Assembly: GCA_936450465.1 (NCBI GenBank)
Contig: OW388301.1
Coordinates: forward strand, 17,031,523 to 17,095,522
Length of the DNA: 64,000 bases
Origin: Gibbula magus
Taxonomy: Eukaryota > Mollusca > Gastropoda > Trochida > Trochidae
Direction of reading: 5' to 3'
Part shown: in pieces, positions 1 to 11,097 of the stretch
Numbering within the stretch: position 1 is the first letter of the stretch
How the letters are laid out: every line of letters starts with the position of its first letter
Position numbers and translations under genes: made by a program
The notes under the pieces: model-generated
Database searches by the model: none
Told to the model about the DNA's origin: nothing
Seen by the model: the letters and a program-made list of their open reading frames with translations, nothing else

Positions 1-1400
1 TAATTAACAGTTTTAGAGTTCATAGTTTGAAGATATAGCAGTTCAGATACACAGTTATGATAGATATAGACAGGCAGACAGACAGATATATTTTATTATA
101 GTATGACAAGTTAAATATACATTGTAAAAAGCATGTTTAAAAGACATATTATATATATTAAACAACCAGTCATTTTTTGGCTAATGAGACACTTTACAAG
201 ATAAAACAGTGTACAATATATTCGTAAATTAGGTATGTATAGTAGCAATGGTACGGATTTATAATAGTAATTAAATAAGTATAAATAATTAAGTAAGTTA
301 ATAGATATAAGAATTATAAAAATAATTTCCATTTATAAAACATATTTCTTATGGTTGTACAGATGCATTTTATCTGTTTGGGGCTATTTTGTGAAAGTGA
401 AAGTATTAATATAAAGAGTTGTTTTAATAGTGTTACAGCATGTGCGACATATACTCACTATATACTAGGTTTACTCACAAAGATGTGATAAGCTGATTTA
501 ATGTCCTTTTTGAGTATTACACGACTTGCGACAGATATTCAGTAGATATTCCATATAGATCATATACAAAGTTGTGATTTTAACATACATATTCAGTACC
601 TGTTGCATTGAAAGTAATAAGATGTTGATATAAAAGTACTATTTGAGTATAATATTCCATTTGCGACAGGTAGTTATGAAACTCATGCCGATTGATTACT
701 TATCACATTTCAATGAAATCCTAAAACGTTATACACGACAGCGGGTAACCTCCCATCACAGCACCTTCACCACTAGACTTAAACTTTAATTATCACCACG
801 AATGCGATACCTACACTGTTAAGTGTTGAAGGGAACTGATTTATTATACGATCTTGGAATAAAAAAAATACTCCAAGATGATATAGGCAAAATCTGTTTG
901 CTTTCAATATTGTATAAAAAAAAAGGTTTACTGGTGCTAACCGTGTTCTTGTCTTTGGAAGCTAAACATTCTAATGCATTTGTATAGCATCTAATATGCA
1001 GTGACATTAATATTACCTTAATGTATTATGAACTCACTTACCTACAGACCGGTGTAGTTTCACTATTCCTCGTTAAAAATGATGGGTAATATTGATTCAG
1101 CTTAAAAATAATGACAAAGGGAAATATATGATCTTGACAAATATCAATCTCATATTTTGTTTCATATCTTCATCACACTTCGTATCATCGTATACAGCCT
1201 TCAATATTTAATATTAATACTTTACTTCAAACAGAAAATGTCGCTACCAAGATCAAACTTTCCATATGCTGTCACCACGTGTTAAGTTATACACATATTG
1301 TCAATATGTGTAACTCTTGTTAACCTTATTACGCTCTGTTGTAGCCTTGAGTTTATAGAAATATTCAGTATAATCATAACTAGTGTCATTATCCATTAAA
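1..1400. other. AT-rich non-coding DNA
   Basis: No protein family was recognised in any frame; open frames are short and low in complexity. The only structure noted is a hairpin at about 1281-1324, whose arms share GTTA and ACACATATTG and its complement. It is probably intergenic or intronic sequence. Confidence 0.5.
1281..1324. repeat. Short imperfect inverted repeat
   Basis: GTTA-AG-TTATACACATATTG is followed almost at once by CAATATGTGTAA and then GTTAAC, giving an imperfect hairpin of about 20 bp per arm. It could be a decayed foldback element; no function is implied. Confidence 0.5.
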
Positions 1401-1639
1401 TAAACCTAATGTTCAAGCCAACTAAGGGTGGTTCTTAATGTTACAAACCCGAAATAATGTAATGCAATATAGTGTGTTTAAATCCTATCAATGGACAGTT
1501 TGGACTAGAATAATGCATTTTAAACGTCTAGAATCGTATGCACAGCTGATTATGAGAGACCATTATCTAACAACATATAAGGTTCTTAATGAATTAGATT
1601 TACAAATAATATTTTCCAGGATGCTCTGTATATTATAAT

Positions 1640-2190
1640 ATATCAATTATGTTGCAAGTAATTGTATTGGCATTATATATTTACAATGCATTTACCATTG
1701 AATAAAAGTGATTTGAATTCTAACTCATTCAACTAAAAAGAACAAAACGTGATAAAAGCAAATTTTCACAATCACATGCTGCGAAGACATAGGTATTGAT
1801 CGTCATGATTGTAGATTAAATCTTGAGATCCCTAGCTAATCAAATTGGCGCCACCCAGTCTGATGTCGATATATTTACAATATGCATAATAAATTAAATT
1901 AAAACATGGTTCAATGGTGACAAAACACAATTATTTCTCCTAAGTAAAATGTCATCCCAAACTTCACTTCTTGAATGTAATGGAATATACATGCCGTTAA
2001 ACAAATAACACCTTTGTCTGACAATGCAAAGCTAAACCGAAATTAATTTATTACCCCTAATTAGCCAAAGGAGATTCAGTCTGGCATTACACAACACAAT
2101 ACATACTGTGCACGGGCCGTGATCACAACTCTTTAATTACCCTGTTCTGTTCAGAAATACAGACAGACGGTTTAGGTTTCACCTCACATA
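1640..2190. other. Non-coding stretch before the Penelope element
   Basis: AT-rich DNA with no recognisable reading frame. An AATAAA-like signal near 1700 follows a 66-residue open frame (1438-1638, plus) that I could not assign. I see no convincing gene here. Confidence 0.45.

Positions 2191-2235
<45 letters not shown>
2191..2235. repeat. (TA)n microsatellite
   Basis: An uninterrupted alternation of T and A over about 45 bases, immediately beyond the 3' end of the Penelope-like element on the minus strand. Penelope-like elements are often found next to simple repeats, so this may mark the insertion edge. Confidence 0.9.
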
Positions 2236-2238
<3 letters not shown>

Positions 2239-2280
2239 AAGACAAATATTTATGGATGATCAACTTCTTTATTAACAATA

Positions 2281-2318
2281 GCGACGTTTCGGTATAGATC
2301 CTTATACCGTTATCAAGC
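2281..2318 (-). ncRNA. Hammerhead-ribozyme-like motif of a Penelope-like element
   Basis: On the minus strand the sequence reads TTGATAAC, then a perfect hairpin GGTATA / TATACC with an AGGATC loop, then GAAAC and GTC. This is the order of a hammerhead core: CUGAUGA box, stem II, GAAA box, and the GUC cleavage site next to a very short stem III. The first box is degenerate (UUGAUAA). Hammerheads are known in the pseudo-LTRs of Penelope-like elements, and this one lies about 240 bases downstream of such an ORF on the same strand. Catalytic activity cannot be judged from the sequence; the degenerate box argues for weak or no activity. Confidence 0.6.
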
Positions 2319-2558
2319 ATATGGGAGAGATGATAAAATCAGAGGTTATATACATGAAACATTTTGGTATGATAATGGGATAACAAAGACAACAAGATGA
2401 GATAACAATAAGATGAAAGCTGTAACAAGCAGGTAGTGATAACATGGATACCAGTGGAAGGTAAGTTAATTAAGTTGGGATGGGGATACAATGCAGCAGT
2501 GAGGGTGAGCAATCAGTGGAGGATAATGATGGAAGCCAGAGTGAGTAGAGTGGATTAA

Positions 2559-3911
2559 TTATTTGTGGATTAAGTGGTTGTAAGCTGATGGGATGAAATA
2601 GCCTTGAACTCTATTCAAAGAGGGGTTATGTCTCAAAATTTGTAAAGCTTCAGATAAACGGCGGTGGGTGTAATCATGTTTGTTGTTTGTGAGTGTTTTG
2701 ACAGCGTCCCAATTGATGTTGTGTTGTGGAAATTTGGTGATGTGTTCTGAAATGGCTGATTTGTTGTCTGCCTTGATTGTGGATGTTTTGTGTTCTTTGA
2801 TGCGTATGTTGAGTGGTCTGGATGTTTCCCCAATGTAGTTACTGCCACAGTTGCAGCTGATGTTGTAAACTACGCCTTTAGGTTGTTGTTTAGCTGTGGA
2901 GTGTTTCCTACCATTAGCCCTAATGATGGTTTTGAGTGGGGTGGCCGTGGAGAAGTATGTGTCTATGCCTACTTGCTGCTTGAGTAGGCGGCTGATGTGA
3001 TGTGAAGTTTTACCAATATAGGGTAGTGGGATGCGAATGGGGGCAGGGGTAGGCTTGGTAGTAGTAGGTTTAGGTGCTGGAGTTTTAGTGCGGTTGATGA
3101 CACGGTCAACAAGATGAGTTGGGTAATTGTTGAGTTGGGTGAAGACATGCCGGAGGTGATTTAGTTCGGAGTCAGGGGAGTCAGAGGATAGGTTGATAGC
3201 ACGGCGGGTTAGAGTGGAGATGATGCCGGATTTAGTTCTGAGTGGGTGGTTTGAGTCAAAGTGGATGTACTGGTCAGTGTGCGTGGGTTTGCGGTAAACA
3301 GAGGTTTGGATGGTATTGTTAGGTGTGCGAGTAACTAGGACGTCAAGGAATGGAAGTTGTGAGTCGGTTTCAGTTTCGAAGGTGAATTGGATACGAGGGT
3401 GCTGTTGGTTGAGGTGTTGGAGGAGTGCAGTGGGGTCGTTATTTGAAGGGAGTATGACAAAGGTGTCGTCAACCTTCCTGAACCAGCAGGTTGGTTGGAT
3501 TAGTGAGGTGCTGAGGGCATGCTGTTCAAAAGAGGTCATATAGATTTCAGAGAGGATGGGAGAGAGAGGGGATCCCATGGGTAGACCATGGATTTGCTCA
3601 TAGAGGTCATCACCCCAGGTGAAGTAGGTGGAGGTGATGGAGTTAGAGATGAGCTGAACGATGGAGTCAGTAGTGAGGTTAGTGTCCAGGGGGGTGTCAA
3701 GGTTGTCAATGCGATGGCGGAGGATGTGCAGGGTTTCATTAATGGGAACACTAGTAAACAGATCCACAACATCATAGCTAACAATTTGTCCTGGGGTAGT
3801 AACACATTTAAGTTTTTGACAGAATTCAGCAGAGTCTGATATATATGAGTCAGCAGTTTTGCCAAGCGGGGCCAGCACTTTGGTGAGGTGTTGGGCAGTG
3901 TTGTAGAACAC
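2559..3911 (-). CDS. Penelope-like reverse transcriptase with GIY-YIG endonuclease (N-terminally truncated)
   Basis: This 450-residue open frame is the RT and nuclease of a Penelope-like retroelement, which copies its own RNA and inserts it using a GIY-YIG nick. RT motifs run in order: a YDVVDLFTSVP motif near residue 45, GLPMGSPLSPILSEIYM near 110, and KVDDTF (the YVDD box, with Y replaced by K) near 146. A proline/threonine-rich linker lies around residues 275-295. The C-terminal domain begins near residue 345 with VVYNISC and continues with YIGETSRPLNIRIKEH, the GIY-YIG core with its conserved Arg. No internal stop is present, which is unusual among the elements in this window, but the usual N-terminal third is missing. 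The copy is probably non-autonomous yet fairly young. The Lys at the YVDD position may impair catalysis. Confidence 0.9.
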   Translation of the reverse strand: MFYNTAQHLTKVLAPLGKTADSYISDSAEFCQKLKCVTTPGQIVSYDVVDLFTSVPINETLHILRHRIDNLDTPLDTNLTTDSIVQLISNSITSTYFTWGDDLYEQIHGLPMGSPLSPILSEIYMTSFEQHALSTSLIQPTCWFRKVDDTFVILPSNNDPTALLQHLNQQHPRIQFTFETETDSQLPFLDVLVTRTPNNTIQTSVYRKPTHTDQYIHFDSNHPLRTKSGIISTLTRRAINLSSDSPDSELNHLRHVFTQLNNYPTHLVDRVINRTKTPAPKPTTTKPTPAPIRIPLPYIGKTSHHISRLLKQQVGIDTYFSTATPLKTIIRANGRKHSTAKQQPKGVVYNISCNCGSNYIGETSRPLNIRIKEHKTSTIKADNKSAISEHITKFPQHNINWDAVKTLTNNKHDYTHRRLSEALQILRHNPSLNRVQGYFIPSAYNHLIHK

Positions 3912-4176
3912 TGTGTCCCGGGAACATACTAAGAGTTATACAACCACCTTTTAGGGTTATGAGAGACTGGATGAAATATAAACATGGAAAGTTAATGCTA
4001 TCTATTTGAGTTTAATTGTACATACATAAGAGATCTATCTTAATAAAATGTAAACTATAAAATCGTTTCCGGCAATAAAACAGATATTATAACAATGTAG
4101 AACATTGTAAAACAGGTAAAACATTTCTTGTTATAAATGTTTATGATTTGAACAAATGACGTAATGGGGTAGCGCA

Positions 4177-4600
4177 GTGGTAAACGCCATCTATTGTTCC
4201 TCTGTGATTTTTACAATTCTGAAGCGATCTCCCGAATTTGAGCAATATCTACTCCTCCATGACCATATATCCAAACCAATCCTTAAATTTAGAACAAGCA
4301 ATTGCAAACCTCCAATTGAAACTGGCCGATGGCAAAATATCTTAAAAAAACTTTGTTTATGGATTTACGTGAGTTACTGTTAAAAGAATATTATTGTTTC
4401 TGGCCAAGTTTGTTAAAATGTCGTCAACTATTTTCAAGTAAATTTTCTACTCTGAAACAACTATCTAAATTTATAAGGATTGTATGTAACCAGTGATTGA
4501 ATTAACTCATATATACAGTTATATTGCTGTACTTTTATGTATATTACATTATTTACTCATGTACCACCGATGGTGGATCTTTTTGAGTAATACAAGAGTG
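4177..4600 (+). pseudogene. Non-LTR retrotransposon RT C-terminal fragment and 3' UTR
   Basis: The translation contains KPILKFRTSN followed by PIETGRW, closely matching PILLFRTSN...LPVETGRW in the minus-strand fragment at 5655-6520. That motif is typical of the region just before the C-terminal cysteine cluster in animal non-LTR RTs. The frame breaks soon after GRW, although further open sequence up to about 4480 (LKQLSKFIRIVCNQ) looks like the protein's extreme C-terminus. The hairpin ACCACCGATGGTGG at about 4562 occurs at the matching place in the other copy (ACCACCGTCGGTGG), so it is probably part of the family's 3' UTR. This is a dead 5'-truncated insertion. An A-box-like TAGCGCAGTGG lies just upstream at about 4171, without a B box. 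Confidence 0.7.
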
Positions 4601-4619
4601 ATGATGACAGTACCCATGC

Positions 4620-5300
4620 TTGCTCCCAGGTATATGTTTATGTTGATATATCAATAAATCTGGAATAAATGATGTTGTATTAATGTGTTATTATGTTTAA
4701 ACCTTCCTAGATTCCCTACATTGAGTTTTTTGTTCCCATATGTCAAATGTTATCATCAATGATATATATATAGCACAACTGACAGCTACTGAAAATCACT
4801 ATTTCCCCCGTTCGGTATAGTGAGAATAACTACAATGCACCAAGATAGGCGTGCTCGCAAATCAATGCAATTTTGGAAACTTATCTAAAGAAGACAAAGT
4901 TGGTTTACTAGTAGGTCCTATAGATACGTAAAATGAGTGCACAAATGCGACTTCATGGACATGTATGAAAACGTAACTCAACTTTAAGTAATTGTGAAAT
5001 ATTTGGCCTTTTGGGATGTATATTCAAGTCGAGTGAGATTACGTGAATTTAAATCATCACATATGGTATTGTGGCACATATCAAAGCCGAATCGGATTTT
5101 ATGAAATATACTCTATTCCAGTCTATAAGGATACACAGACAAATCAATATAATAAACATCAAAATGTAATTTCACATCTTAATTGTCACTCTTAACTCAT
5201 GGTGAGTGCATCTGTATTTATTCTATGGCCATACGCCGAATATATTGTTGTATAGAAGCAAGATGTATTTGTCAGGCAATAAAAGCAACATGAATTACTA
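4620..5300. other. Non-coding DNA, nothing recognised
   Basis: AT-rich sequence between two repeat-derived segments, with only short open frames and no domain similarity that I could see. Confidence 0.45.
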
Positions 5301-5308
5301 AGGCGACC

Positions 5309-5425
5309 CTCAATACACAGGTGTATTCTGAACCTCTGTGTATTTGATTTATGATCCCTTTGGTATTTCAATCTTCATCAGTCAAATTGCACACCTCGTA
5401 AACGAGCTGGAACGGTTGTCCCCGA
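5309..5425. repeat. Dispersed repeat, copy 1 (AATACACA hairpin family)
   Basis: This segment resembles the one at 15197-15290. Both have AATACACA-x-GTGT, then TGTGTATT, a short gap, and GTAAACGAGC-GGA-C-GTT. The AATACACAGGTGTATT core is a small palindrome. It probably belongs to an unnamed short interspersed element. Confidence 0.6.
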
Positions 5426-5434
5426 TTTGGCAGA

Positions 5435-5459
5435 GGGGGGGGGGGGGGGGGGGGGGTGG

Positions 5460-5495
<36 letters not shown>
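5435..5495 (+). repeat. Long poly-G tract
   Basis: A 61-base block on the plus strand is all G except for one T (5457) and one A (5462). Open frames across it on either strand (poly-Gly, poly-Pro) are artefacts of the repeat. It could form G-quadruplexes, and its exact length is prone to sequencing error. Confidence 0.95.
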
Positions 5496-5496
<1 letters not shown>

Positions 5497-5654
5497 GTTC
5501 CCTACAGAACAGACTACCAAACATGAAGCAAGAAAACCAATTGATTAAAATTAATGTTACACTTATATAGTTGAACAACTCCTGTGGTACGTGTACTGTT
5601 GTTATTGTCAAAATAATGCGTTAACGAGAAAGCTTTCTCAATTCTTCAATATTC

Positions 5655-6520
5655 TCTGTATATCCACCGACGGTGGTACAAGAGCACATATATAATATAT
5701 AACAATGAATTAGATATGTTAAGGTCAATTTACATAATTCTTTTCATTTCAGCATTTACAATAGCGATAAATTTGTATAATCCTTTTAGTACTGAGAGGT
5801 TTTTTTTACGTAGCAATGATTTCATTTTATGGATATTTAGGAAGGTACATACATATTCTGGTATATACATGGTTCGTACATTGGTAAAAGCTAAACATTT
5901 GAATAAATAGTGAAACTCGTCTGCTATTGATGGGGAGTTACAGAGAGGGCAATTTCTGTGTTCGCTTGTGATGCCTTTCCAGCGGCCAGTTTCAACTGGT
6001 AAATAATGGTTACTTGTTCTGAATAGCAATATAGGGTAGGCTATAGATTTAGATAGAAAAGGGTATGGTTCAAAAGATATTGAGTGTATAAAAAACGTAT
6101 AATAGTATCCTTTAGAGCTGCTGGAGACATCGCATTGCTCTGTATGAATTGATCTTTTGATACACGCTCTACTAATGTTACAATATAGTTGAGTAATTGA
6201 GTAACGCATGGGGTTATAAAATAAATTTGTCAACCCACAATGATTAAAAAGCGTGTTGATAAAATGGAAACAGGGATTACAAACATTATAATCATAATAT
6301 TTAAAAAGTCTAAGTTTGATGAGTATTTCGTTGGGATACCAGTTGTTTCTTGTTTATACCAAAATTTTATAATTTTTAGGGATACATACATTTTTAGGGG
6401 GAATCTTCCGAGCTCGCCATAAACCATGAAGTTGGGAGTTGATGGTCGTAAACCTGCTGCTAACTTGAAAAAATTTAAATGAACCTTTTCAATAATGTCT
6501 AGGTTTTCATACCCCCTCAA
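5655..6520 (-). pseudogene. Non-LTR retrotransposon RT C-terminal region, frameshifted
   Basis: Two minus-strand frames (6230-6520, then 5730-6233) together resemble the tail of a non-LTR RT. The first contains KLAAGLRPSTPNFMVYGELGRFPL, here read as LAAGLRPSTPNF and YGELGRFPL, the usual motif after the RT thumb. The second contains FRTSN...VETGRW and a zinc-knuckle-like CPLCNS...DEFHYLFKC. A frameshift near 6230 separates them. The 3' side (5655-5680) carries the ACCACCGTCGGTGG hairpin shared with the plus-strand copy at 4177-4600. No polymerase core or endonuclease is present, so it is a 5'-truncated dead copy. Confidence 0.82.
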
Positions 6521-7149
6521 TAATACTTACAGCTTTCTCAGTAGACATGAATAACACATGTACAGAACCATTCAAGACCGAATGATAAGAAAAGCATATT
6601 ACAACAAACTTTAATCCTTTACCATTTACTTTCTGTATACATGTAACGGTCACGTCCGTGGATAAACTATTACCTGCCTCATGTGAGTGTGTACAGGTCA
6701 CAGGAATGTACTATAAGATTCCTTGGAGTCAAAGGGATTGAAGAAATTGTAACACTGTTAATATTGAATATGAATATCCTTTTCTCATTGTATGTAATGC
6801 CTTTAGTCATTTTAGAAAAAAATAATGTATCTCATAAGTATACCGCAAACCCCACAATTCATAGCTGTAGCCACTTGTAAACCAATACTCTAAATGATAC
6901 CTCTGTTATATGCCAGTAAATATTGCAATTCTGTGAAACTAAGATGTATGTTACACGGGCTGATAGCCAACATGTATCCTATGAAAACAAGCAATTCAGT
7001 AATTGCCATCCATGTCGGAATATGAAACCAACTGCAAATGCAATACCTCGCTAACAAACTTGTATATGTTCGACTTCCGGTCATGCTCTCAAGCGAGTAA
7101 GACGTCTTTCCAAAATCATCCTTGATTATGTCAAAAATCAAGAAACAAC

Positions 7150-8010
7150 ACAAACAGAAACAAAATAAAGAAATACTGGACGTTCCACTTGTACATAAAT
7201 TAGATAACTTCGTAATTACGAGGTTGAGAGTGAAGGAAAATTCAGCAACTCAACGCGGGACGGCCATCGACGACACAACAAACATGGCGACCCCAGCCCC
7301 AGCAAAGTTAAAACTTTCGAAGATTTGACAAAACGTATGGAATTAATGTTTACAAAACAAACAGAAGACATCACAATGCAAATAAATGAAGTTAAAAGCG
7401 AATTGGTCGACACAAAGAAAGAAATACAAGTTGTAGACAATAAACTAGAAAACATTATTAAAAGCATTCAATTCAACGAAGTTGGAATCACGGAGAACAG
7501 AACAGAAATTACGAAATTGAAGACGGAGTTGCTGCTCGTCAAGCGCAGCTTACTTACGCAAGAGGCGTATTCCAGAAGGAACAGTCTTCTTATCTATGGA
7601 ATCCCCGATGAACGCTACCCTATCAGTGTGTTAATGAACTGTTCACGATTTCTCTACAGTTGGACGATGTTGATGAGTTCAAATACGAGAACATTCATAA
7701 GCTAAACAGGACAAGCACCGACCCGACAAACTTCCTGGCGGACATGCCGAAGCCCATTGCAGTACGTTTCCTTTCGTCCATGGACAAACAACGCGTTTTC
7801 AACACCTCCCTACGTCATTCTAAAGCTCTGAGAACACAGAGGATAAGTGTCAGGACGGATTTACCCGTTATAATAAAGAACAACGAGGAAGGTTGGCAAA
7901 CCTTGCCTTCGAACGCAGGAAATCTGACAAGGTACAGACAAGGATAATCGAAAAGGGAATCAACTTGCGTCTGGAATCCAGAAAATCAGCTAAATAATCA
8001 TGGGTGTTGG
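7150..8010 (+). pseudogene. LINE ORF1-like protein remnant (coiled coil plus RRM-like region)
   Basis: In three successive frames the translation resembles the first ORF of L1-type LINEs, an RNA-binding chaperone. Residues encoded around 7300-7540 form a heptad-rich coiled coil (TKRMELMF..., NEVKSELVDTKKEIQVV). They are followed by EAYSRRNSLLIYGIPDE, the start of the RRM-like domain. After a frameshift near 7630, KPIAVRFLSSMDKQRVFNTS continues the domain. A second frameshift near 7900 leads to AFERRKSDKVQTRIIEKG and a stop near 7996. The ordering fits an L1/Tx1-type ORF1. It is followed by a spacer repeat (8060-8450) also found upstream of the L1/Tx1-type ORF2 at 11098, so the two probably come from one family. 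Confidence 0.65.
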
Positions 8011-8059
8011 TCGAAGAAACCCATAACTAATCCTTTCTTCTTGGAATTTCAGTGTTTTT

Positions 8060-8450
8060 TGTGTGGTATAAATGTGAATTGTTTTCATTTGTGACTCGAC
8101 TCGGAATATATTTATTCATGGATTTTCATATGTGAACCGTAAGTACACACTGATACTCCTGCTGGACAATATCTCAAGCTAGATTAAATTTTCTACTTTC
8201 TGTGTGAAATAGTGTACGAAATATTGAAGTGATTATTTCAGAACTTTTAATATTATAAACAGATCAGACATCTCTATGATATTTTACGAACGCTTTCATC
8301 ACTATGTACATGCAGTGCGTATGGACGCGCTGTGTTTAGAACTTTTGACCAGCTGTTGATAAGACGATGAACACTTAAGGGCCATATAGATCTATAAAGA
8401 TTTATGGCTCTCGATTCTCGAACTGACATTTGATCTAAGTTTAACACCAA
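8060..8450 (+). repeat. LINE spacer repeat, copy A
   Basis: About 350 bases from GACTCGGAATATATTT (8098) to TTTAACACCAAA (8449) align with 9729-10078 at high similarity, and weaker similarity reaches back to AATGTGAATT near 8070. It has no long reading frame. Because it follows an ORF1 remnant and its partner precedes an ORF2, it is best explained as the inter-ORF spacer of one LINE family. Confidence 0.85.
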
Positions 8451-8455
8451 ACAAG

Positions 8456-9530
8456 AAAAGCCTTCAAAAAGGCATGGTTGGAGGCATCTTGTTAAGGCTA
8501 AAATATATTATAAAAAGGATATGTATGTCATATGTACATATAGCAAAATGAAGCCTGCATTATGGTCATTTTGGGGGATAAAAGCTTTGATTACTAATCA
8601 CACAATTAGTTATTCAATTCAAAAGTCGCAAATAAAAGAATTTTACCTCGATCATTTAAGTTGTGTATATGCTTTTCAATTTACATACATTATTTATTCA
8701 TAAATAAAATAAAATTATATATAATCTATCATTTGAAAATGAAAGTGAACATTCAACTTCCCCGATTTATTTTAAAGCGCAACTCCCGGGTGCTTTTGCT
8801 CCAATTCTGAAGTAGGCCTATATTATGAATTTGATCAAAACGTTGTTGACAGTTGTGTCATTATTAGATTCCAGCAATAAGAATATGTAGGCATATTTTC
8901 CCTGAAACAAGCAGTCAACCATTTGTTAAACATTTGCAAATTTAAAGTGTACCAATTCGATTGGTTATGAAGCATATTCTGTTTATCTGTGGAAGGAAGG
9001 CATATGGACCTTTTTTAATACAAGGATAATGACCCGGTATCCTCATGCTTGGTGCTATCAGTTTGGACATAAATATGGTTCTATCCAATATGTGCTTATA
9101 CATGTACAAGCTTCACTATCATTAATTCAATAACAGTACATTGAGTAGGTCTACCATTATGCAAGTCTGATTGGCATTGAAAATATTGATAACTGAGTGA
9201 AAGGTGGGTGTGTTGATTGACAACCACTATTATCGTTTAGTATATGCTTGCTCCGCGCGTATAACATTAGCTTGTAAAGTTTCTTGGATTTTCCGAAACT
9301 GCAGTGCGAAATTATGTACTTGAATTGGTACATGTCTGCTCATGGAGGTGTAAAATGGCTTTGAATTGAAAAATCTTATGTTTACTAACATTCAGACTCA
9401 GAATAACACAACGGTCGTTTCTATTTTAGATGTTTAGACAAAATCTCTTTTCGCAGTAAAAGGGGATAATTATATCGGATAACCCACATGGTCACGTGGT
9501 TACAAATTTGTTACAGCCGTGTTCGTTGGT
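8456..9530. other. Unassigned DNA between the two spacer-repeat copies
   Basis: About 1.1 kb of AT-rich sequence without a recognisable gene. It lies between the two direct repeats, so it could be old flanking DNA between two LINE copies or an insertion. Confidence 0.45.
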
Positions 9531-9539
9531 CATATGCTT

Positions 9540-9662
9540 TTTCCAAAGTATGAAGAGGCCAAGCATGATTGGTCGAAAGTTTATTTTGAATATTCCAACA
9601 GTAATATAGCGTGAAATCCAACTGCGTATCAGGTTGGAGGCGGTTTGCGCCTCCAACCAATA
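9540..9662. repeat. Short interspersed repeat ending in a GC-rich hairpin, copy 1
   Basis: An 11-bp perfect inverted repeat, GGTTGGAGGCG (9632-9642) and CGCCTCCAACC (9648-9658), closes a 5-base loop. About 90 bases beside it (GGCCAAGCATGATTG..., AAAGTTTATTT, GTAATATAG) recur in reverse complement at 51922-52030 with the same hairpin. The two copies therefore represent one dispersed family. Confidence 0.8.
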
Positions 9663-9689
9663 AGACGTTTGTAATGGTTTTTGTGTGCA

Positions 9690-10078
9690 CTGGTGTTAAT
9701 GTGAATTTTTTTTTTTTTTTTCGTATTGGACTCGGAATATATTTATTCATGGATTTTCATATGTGAACCGTAAGTACACACTGATATTCCTGCCGGACAA
9801 TATTTCAAGCCTGATTTAATTTTTCTACTATCTGTATGAAATAGTGTATGAAATATTGAAATTATTATTTCAGAACTTTTATACTATCAACAGTTTTGAC
9901 ATTTCTATGATATTTTACGAACGCTTTCATCACTATGTACACTGCGTACGGACGCGCTGTGTTACAACTTTTGACCAGTTGTTGACATGATGATGAACAC
10001 TTACGGGCCATATAGACCTATAATGACTTATGGTACTCGAGTCTCCAAAGTGACATTTGAACTAAATTAAACACCAAA
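9690..10078 (+). repeat. LINE spacer repeat, copy B
   Basis: Direct repeat of 8060-8450. It begins immediately after a poly-T tract and the hairpin repeat, and leads through AT-rich spacer into the ORF2 at 11098. It probably marks the 5' truncation point of the LINE copy that carries ORF2. Confidence 0.85.
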
Positions 10079-11097
10079 AAAAGATTCTGGTAATGGTGAA
10101 TAATTCACAAATACTCTTGTTTGCCTGTATATTGGGCTCAGGGTGCTGTGTTGTGTTTTGTTTATAATCTAGTGTTTGTTGTTTGCATATGAATACTCAA
10201 TTATGTATACTGTACAGTTGTTGACAGTAATGATACGATTGAGAAAATTGTGCTTCATGAAGATAATCTTTGTTGAGTACTTCTTGACTTTTTATTTTTA
10301 TTTTTATTTTTTATTTTATTTTATTTTATTTTTTTCTCTCAGGAAAATGATAATTTGTGTACCTCTCACTGAGAAGAATGTTTTTTCTATATTTTTTCTA
10401 TATACATATACTAACAGTATTTCACTTTCAATATGGGAAATTGTGAGTCCTTTTCCCCTCATTTATCAATGTTTATAACTCTCATCTTGAATGAACCTAA
10501 AACAAATTATTTCATTTTAAGATTCTTCAAATCCAGAGTATCTCTTTTTCTCTAAAGAAACACATTTTAACTTGGACGATTTAGCCTTTACTTCAGTAAT
10601 CTTATATAATTGACAAACGCTGCGGAAGTACGCTGTACTATACAATACTGACAATACATAGTATCTATATTTTACAAAGGCATCAAAATCAGTTTAAGTT
10701 CTTTTTTTTTCTTTTTTTAAATATTAGTACTGCTGTGTTGCAGGATTTTTTTGCTAACTCCTAAGAAAGTATTTTTGAAAACAGGGAGCATGCCCCGGCC
10801 TCTTTTCTTTTCTTTTTTCCCTCCTAAATGTTTTTTATTTTTCTCTTTCATCCTTAGTTTAAATACCGGTTCCCATCTGGTTAAAGTACCTGCAGAAAAA
10901 ACTACATGTATACCCATTGAATGTATATCCCTGTTTAATGTTGAACTGTCAAGCCAAGGACCACCAATCCAACTCAACAAGCCTAAAATACCTATTGATC
11001 TTCAAACTTTTCCTTGAAAATCATCAAATATTTTACCTTGATTTGCTCGCTTATCTCTTAACATATATTTGTGGTATTTTTACATTTCAAATGAAAA

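Larger units (their letters stand above)
2250..3925 (-). mobile_element. Penelope-like retroelement, 5'-truncated
   Basis: The element contains the reverse transcriptase-GIY-YIG reading frame, about 240 bases of 3' sequence and the hammerhead-like motif, all on the minus strand. A (TA)n tract adjoins its 3' end. The N-terminal part expected of full-length copies is absent: homology begins within the RT domain around 3911. A second copy in the same orientation starts in the last bases of the window. The 5' boundary is approximate. Confidence 0.85.

Noticed and set aside
2191..2320. Minus-strand frame with repeated YI residues
   Set aside because: Translation of the (TA)n microsatellite; the same applies to 48607-48804.
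4164..4190. tRNA A-box-like TAGCGCAGTGG as a tRNA or SINE
   Set aside because: No B box within reach; the sequence runs straight into a LINE fragment.
5338..5611. Open frames with poly-Gly (plus) and poly-Pro (minus)
   Set aside because: They are translations of the G homopolymer with no start, domain or splice context.
8060..10078. The 350-bp direct repeats as LTRs of a small LTR retroelement
   Set aside because: No TG...CA ends, primer-binding site or polypurine tract. The inter-ORF spacer explanation fits both neighbours better.
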